Shown here piece after piece: positions 4,991-6,429 of a DNA stretch of 6,429 bases. Source of the DNA: Alphaproteobacteria bacterium. Its GTDB lineage: Bacteria > Pseudomonadota > Alphaproteobacteria > Micavibrionales > SZUA-601. The position numbers were made by a program, and so were the translations under genes. The notes beneath the pieces were generated by a model. That model did no database searches and was not told the DNA's origin. It saw only the letters and a program-made list of their open reading frames with translations. Numbering within the stretch: position 1 is the stretch's first letter; every line of letters starts with the position of its first letter. The stretch lies in the NCBI GenBank assembly GCA_003250865.1, contig QKJH01000183.1, positions 1 to 6,429 on the forward strand. The letters are read 5' to 3'.

Positions 4991-6352
4991 ATGGCACAGT
5001 CCGTGATTAAATATACCAATATTCTTGAAATTATCGGTGATATTGTAAAGGTTCAGGTCGAAGTATCGGGTGAGCCAACCGAAAATTCCGTCCGCTTCGG
5101 CGATTTGGCCGTGATTGAGGATGGTAACACCAAATCCACCGCTCAGGTTATCCAGATTAAAAATGATGTTGTCTCGCTTCAGGTGTTTTCGGGCGCTAAA
5201 GGTGTATCGACAACCGCCAAGGTGCATTTTCTGGGACACCCGATGCAGGTGGCTTTTTCCGAAACGGTTCTGGGGCGCGTTTTCCGCGGTGACGGTCGTG
5301 CCATTGACGGCGGGCCTGCACTGGATCATGAACGCAAAGTCGATATTGGCGGGCCGACCGTGAATCCGCAGCGCCGCGTTCTGGCATCAAAGCTGGTGCG
5401 TACCGATATTCCGATGATTGACGTGTTCAACTGTCTGGTGGAAAGCCAGAAAATACCGGTCTTTTCCGTGGCCGGCGAGCCGTATAACCAACTGATTGCC
5501 CGTATCGGTATTCAGGCTGATGCCGATATTGTTGTCTTTGCCGGCATGGGCTTGATTTATGACGATTACCACCTGTTCCGCAAAACGTTTGAGGACGCAG
5601 GCGTGTTCAACCGTACGGTGATGTTCGTGCATCAGGCTTCCGACCCTGTGGTGGAGGCGTTGCTGGTTCCCGATATGGCGCTGGCCGTGGCCGAACGCTA
5701 TGCGGTTGAAGAAAATAAAAAGGTTCTGGTGCTGATGACCGATATGACCTCGTTTGCCGATGCCATGAAGGAAATCGGCGTGTCGATGGAACATATCCCG
5801 TCCAACCGCGGCTATATGGGTGATTTGTATTCGCAACTTGCCCGCCGTTACGAACGTGCCTGTGATTACAAAGGGGCCGGTTCTGTGACCATTTTGTCCG
5901 TGACCACCATGCCCGGTAACGATGTGACCCACCCCGTGCCGGATAACACCGGTTACATTACCGAGGGGCAGTTCTATCTGCACAGCGGCGTGCTTGACCC
6001 GTTTGGTTCATTGTCGCGTTTGAAGCAGCATGTTATCGGCAAGGAAACCCGTGAAGACCATTCACAAATCATGAATACGATGATTCGTTATTATTCCGAA
6101 GCACGTGAAGCCCAACAGAAAAAGGCCATGTCGTTTGAACTGTCGGCCTTTGACCACAAGCTTCTCAAATTCGGGGATTTGTTTAAATCGCGCTTTATGG
6201 ATGTGAATGTTTCAATCAAATTGGAAGATGCGCTGGATTTATGCTGGCAAACGTTGGCCGAGTGTTTCGATAAAGATGAAATTATCATCAAGAAGGAACT
6301 GCTGGAAAAATATTTTCCGGACAATGTAGATCAACAGTCAGCAGCGGCGTAA
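4991..6352 (+). CDS. atpB: V-type ATP synthase/ATPase subunit B (non-catalytic nucleotide-site subunit)
   Basis: Complete 453-residue subunit B of a bacterial V/A-type rotary ATPase. Three copies alternate with catalytic subunit A in the cytoplasmic V1 head, which couples ATP to H+ or Na+ movement through the membrane ring. The N-terminal beta-barrel (about 1-75) leads into the nucleotide-fold domain. The site where catalytic subunits have a Walker A loop reads FSVAGEPYN (158-166), without GKT, confirming a B rather than an A subunit. Other landmarks are the Walker B-like VLVLMTD (245-251), SNRGYMGDLYSQLARRYE (from S271), PGNDVTHPVPDNTGYITEGQ (308-327) and SLSRL with R343, the likely arginine finger contributed to the A-B interface. 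The VAGEPYN loop and extended C-terminal helical domain resemble Chlamydia and Bacteroidetes enzymes more than Thermus or Enterococcus. ATG at 4991 is chosen over in-frame TTG at 4985 by ribosome-binding-site spacing. No A or E subunit gene lies just upstream, which is unusual. Subunit D follows after 22 bp. Confidence 0.95.
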   Translation: MAQSVIKYTNILEIIGDIVKVQVEVSGEPTENSVRFGDLAVIEDGNTKSTAQVIQIKNDVVSLQVFSGAKGVSTTAKVHFLGHPMQVAFSETVLGRVFRGDGRAIDGGPALDHERKVDIGGPTVNPQRRVLASKLVRTDIPMIDVFNCLVESQKIPVFSVAGEPYNQLIARIGIQADADIVVFAGMGLIYDDYHLFRKTFEDAGVFNRTVMFVHQASDPVVEALLVPDMALAVAERYAVEENKKVLVLMTDMTSFADAMKEIGVSMEHIPSNRGYMGDLYSQLARRYERACDYKGAGSVTILSVTTMPGNDVTHPVPDNTGYITEGQFYLHSGVLDPFGSLSRLKQHVIGKETREDHSQIMNTMIRYYSEAREAQQKKAMSFELSAFDHKLLKFGDLFKSRFMDVNVSIKLEDALDLCWQTLAECFDKDEIIIKKELLEKYFPDNVDQQSAAA

Positions 6353-6374
6353 ACAGGCATAAAGGGTTTATCCC

Positions 6375-6429
6375 ATGGCAAAGATAGCACTGAACAAAAG
6401 CGAGCTTCATCGCCAGAATTCCCGGCTTA
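6375..6429 (+). CDS. atpD: V-type ATP synthase subunit D, N-terminus (partial, runs off the window)
   Basis: Eighteen codons are visible, starting ATG at 6375 and encoding MAKIALNKSELHRQNSRL. A short MA-K-I-x-L-x-K-x-x-L opening rich in Lys/Arg, the start of a long coiled coil, is typical of subunit D, the central rotor shaft that turns inside the A3B3 head. AAAGGG (6361-6366) is the ribosome binding site, 8 nt upstream. The 22-bp gap from subunit B, with no terminator, indicates one transcript, and B followed by D is the common order in bacterial V-ATPase operons. The identification leans on this context as much as on the short sequence. Confidence 0.8.
   Translation, partial: MAKIALNKSELHRQNSRL

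Noticed and set aside
4954..4992. Repeated TTGCCAAT at 4954-4961 and 4985-4992
   Set aside because: An 8-bp direct repeat in AT-rich leader DNA is expected by chance, and one copy spans the start codon. There is no other support for a regulatory role.
5387..5983. A 198-codon open frame on the minus strand inside subunit B
   Set aside because: His/Gly-rich translation with no family resemblance, fully antisense to conserved ATPase motifs.

Overview
The window looks like chromosomal DNA from a motile Gram-negative bacterium of moderate GC content, most likely an alphaproteobacterium. The evidence is a predicted outer-membrane porin with a clear signal peptide, and a methyl-accepting chemotaxis protein (MCP) whose signalling domain carries the AAAIEQQGAATSEISRNV pattern common in alphaproteobacterial receptors and lacks a C-terminal pentapeptide tether. 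The lineage is an inference from protein style only. The V-type ATPase genes at the right-hand end are unusual for that group and fit an uncultured or host-associated lineage better than a classical free-living one.

Layout, left to right. (1) Bases 1-276 hold the C-terminal half of an RfbC/RmlC-type dTDP-sugar epimerase, the end of a surface-polysaccharide sugar gene or cluster lying mostly outside the window. (2) Convergent to it, three bases away on the minus strand, is a TIGR01212/YhcC-type radical SAM protein. (3) An intergenic region of about 130 bp contains two adjacent inverted repeats and a candidate promoter. It separates the radical SAM gene from a divergent rightward block: a TorF-type putative porin, a 720-residue transmembrane MCP, and a 174-residue PAS protein that closely resembles the FAD-binding PAS domain of Aer. 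Gaps are 44 and 12 bp with no visible terminator, so the three may be co-transcribed. (4) A 166-bp intergenic stretch rich in inverted repeats holds a weak terminator-like hairpin, a TTGACA box followed by a dyad, and a second dyad touching the ribosome binding site. (5) It leads into V-type ATPase subunit B (complete) and the first 18 codons of subunit D.

Functionally, the MCP and PAS protein look like a two-piece energy- or redox-taxis receptor of the kind known as CetA/CetB in Campylobacter: a cytoplasmic Aer-like PAS protein would act through a separate membrane receptor. Here the receptor also has a large periplasmic domain, so it could integrate an external ligand with internal redox state. 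The porin just upstream could admit a ligand to the periplasm, which is speculative. The ATPase genes resemble the Chlamydia/Bacteroidetes branch of bacterial V-type ATPases. Their cluster appears to start with subunit B behind its own promoter, with no subunit A or E immediately upstream. I see no tRNA, rRNA, CRISPR array, insertion sequence or phage gene.
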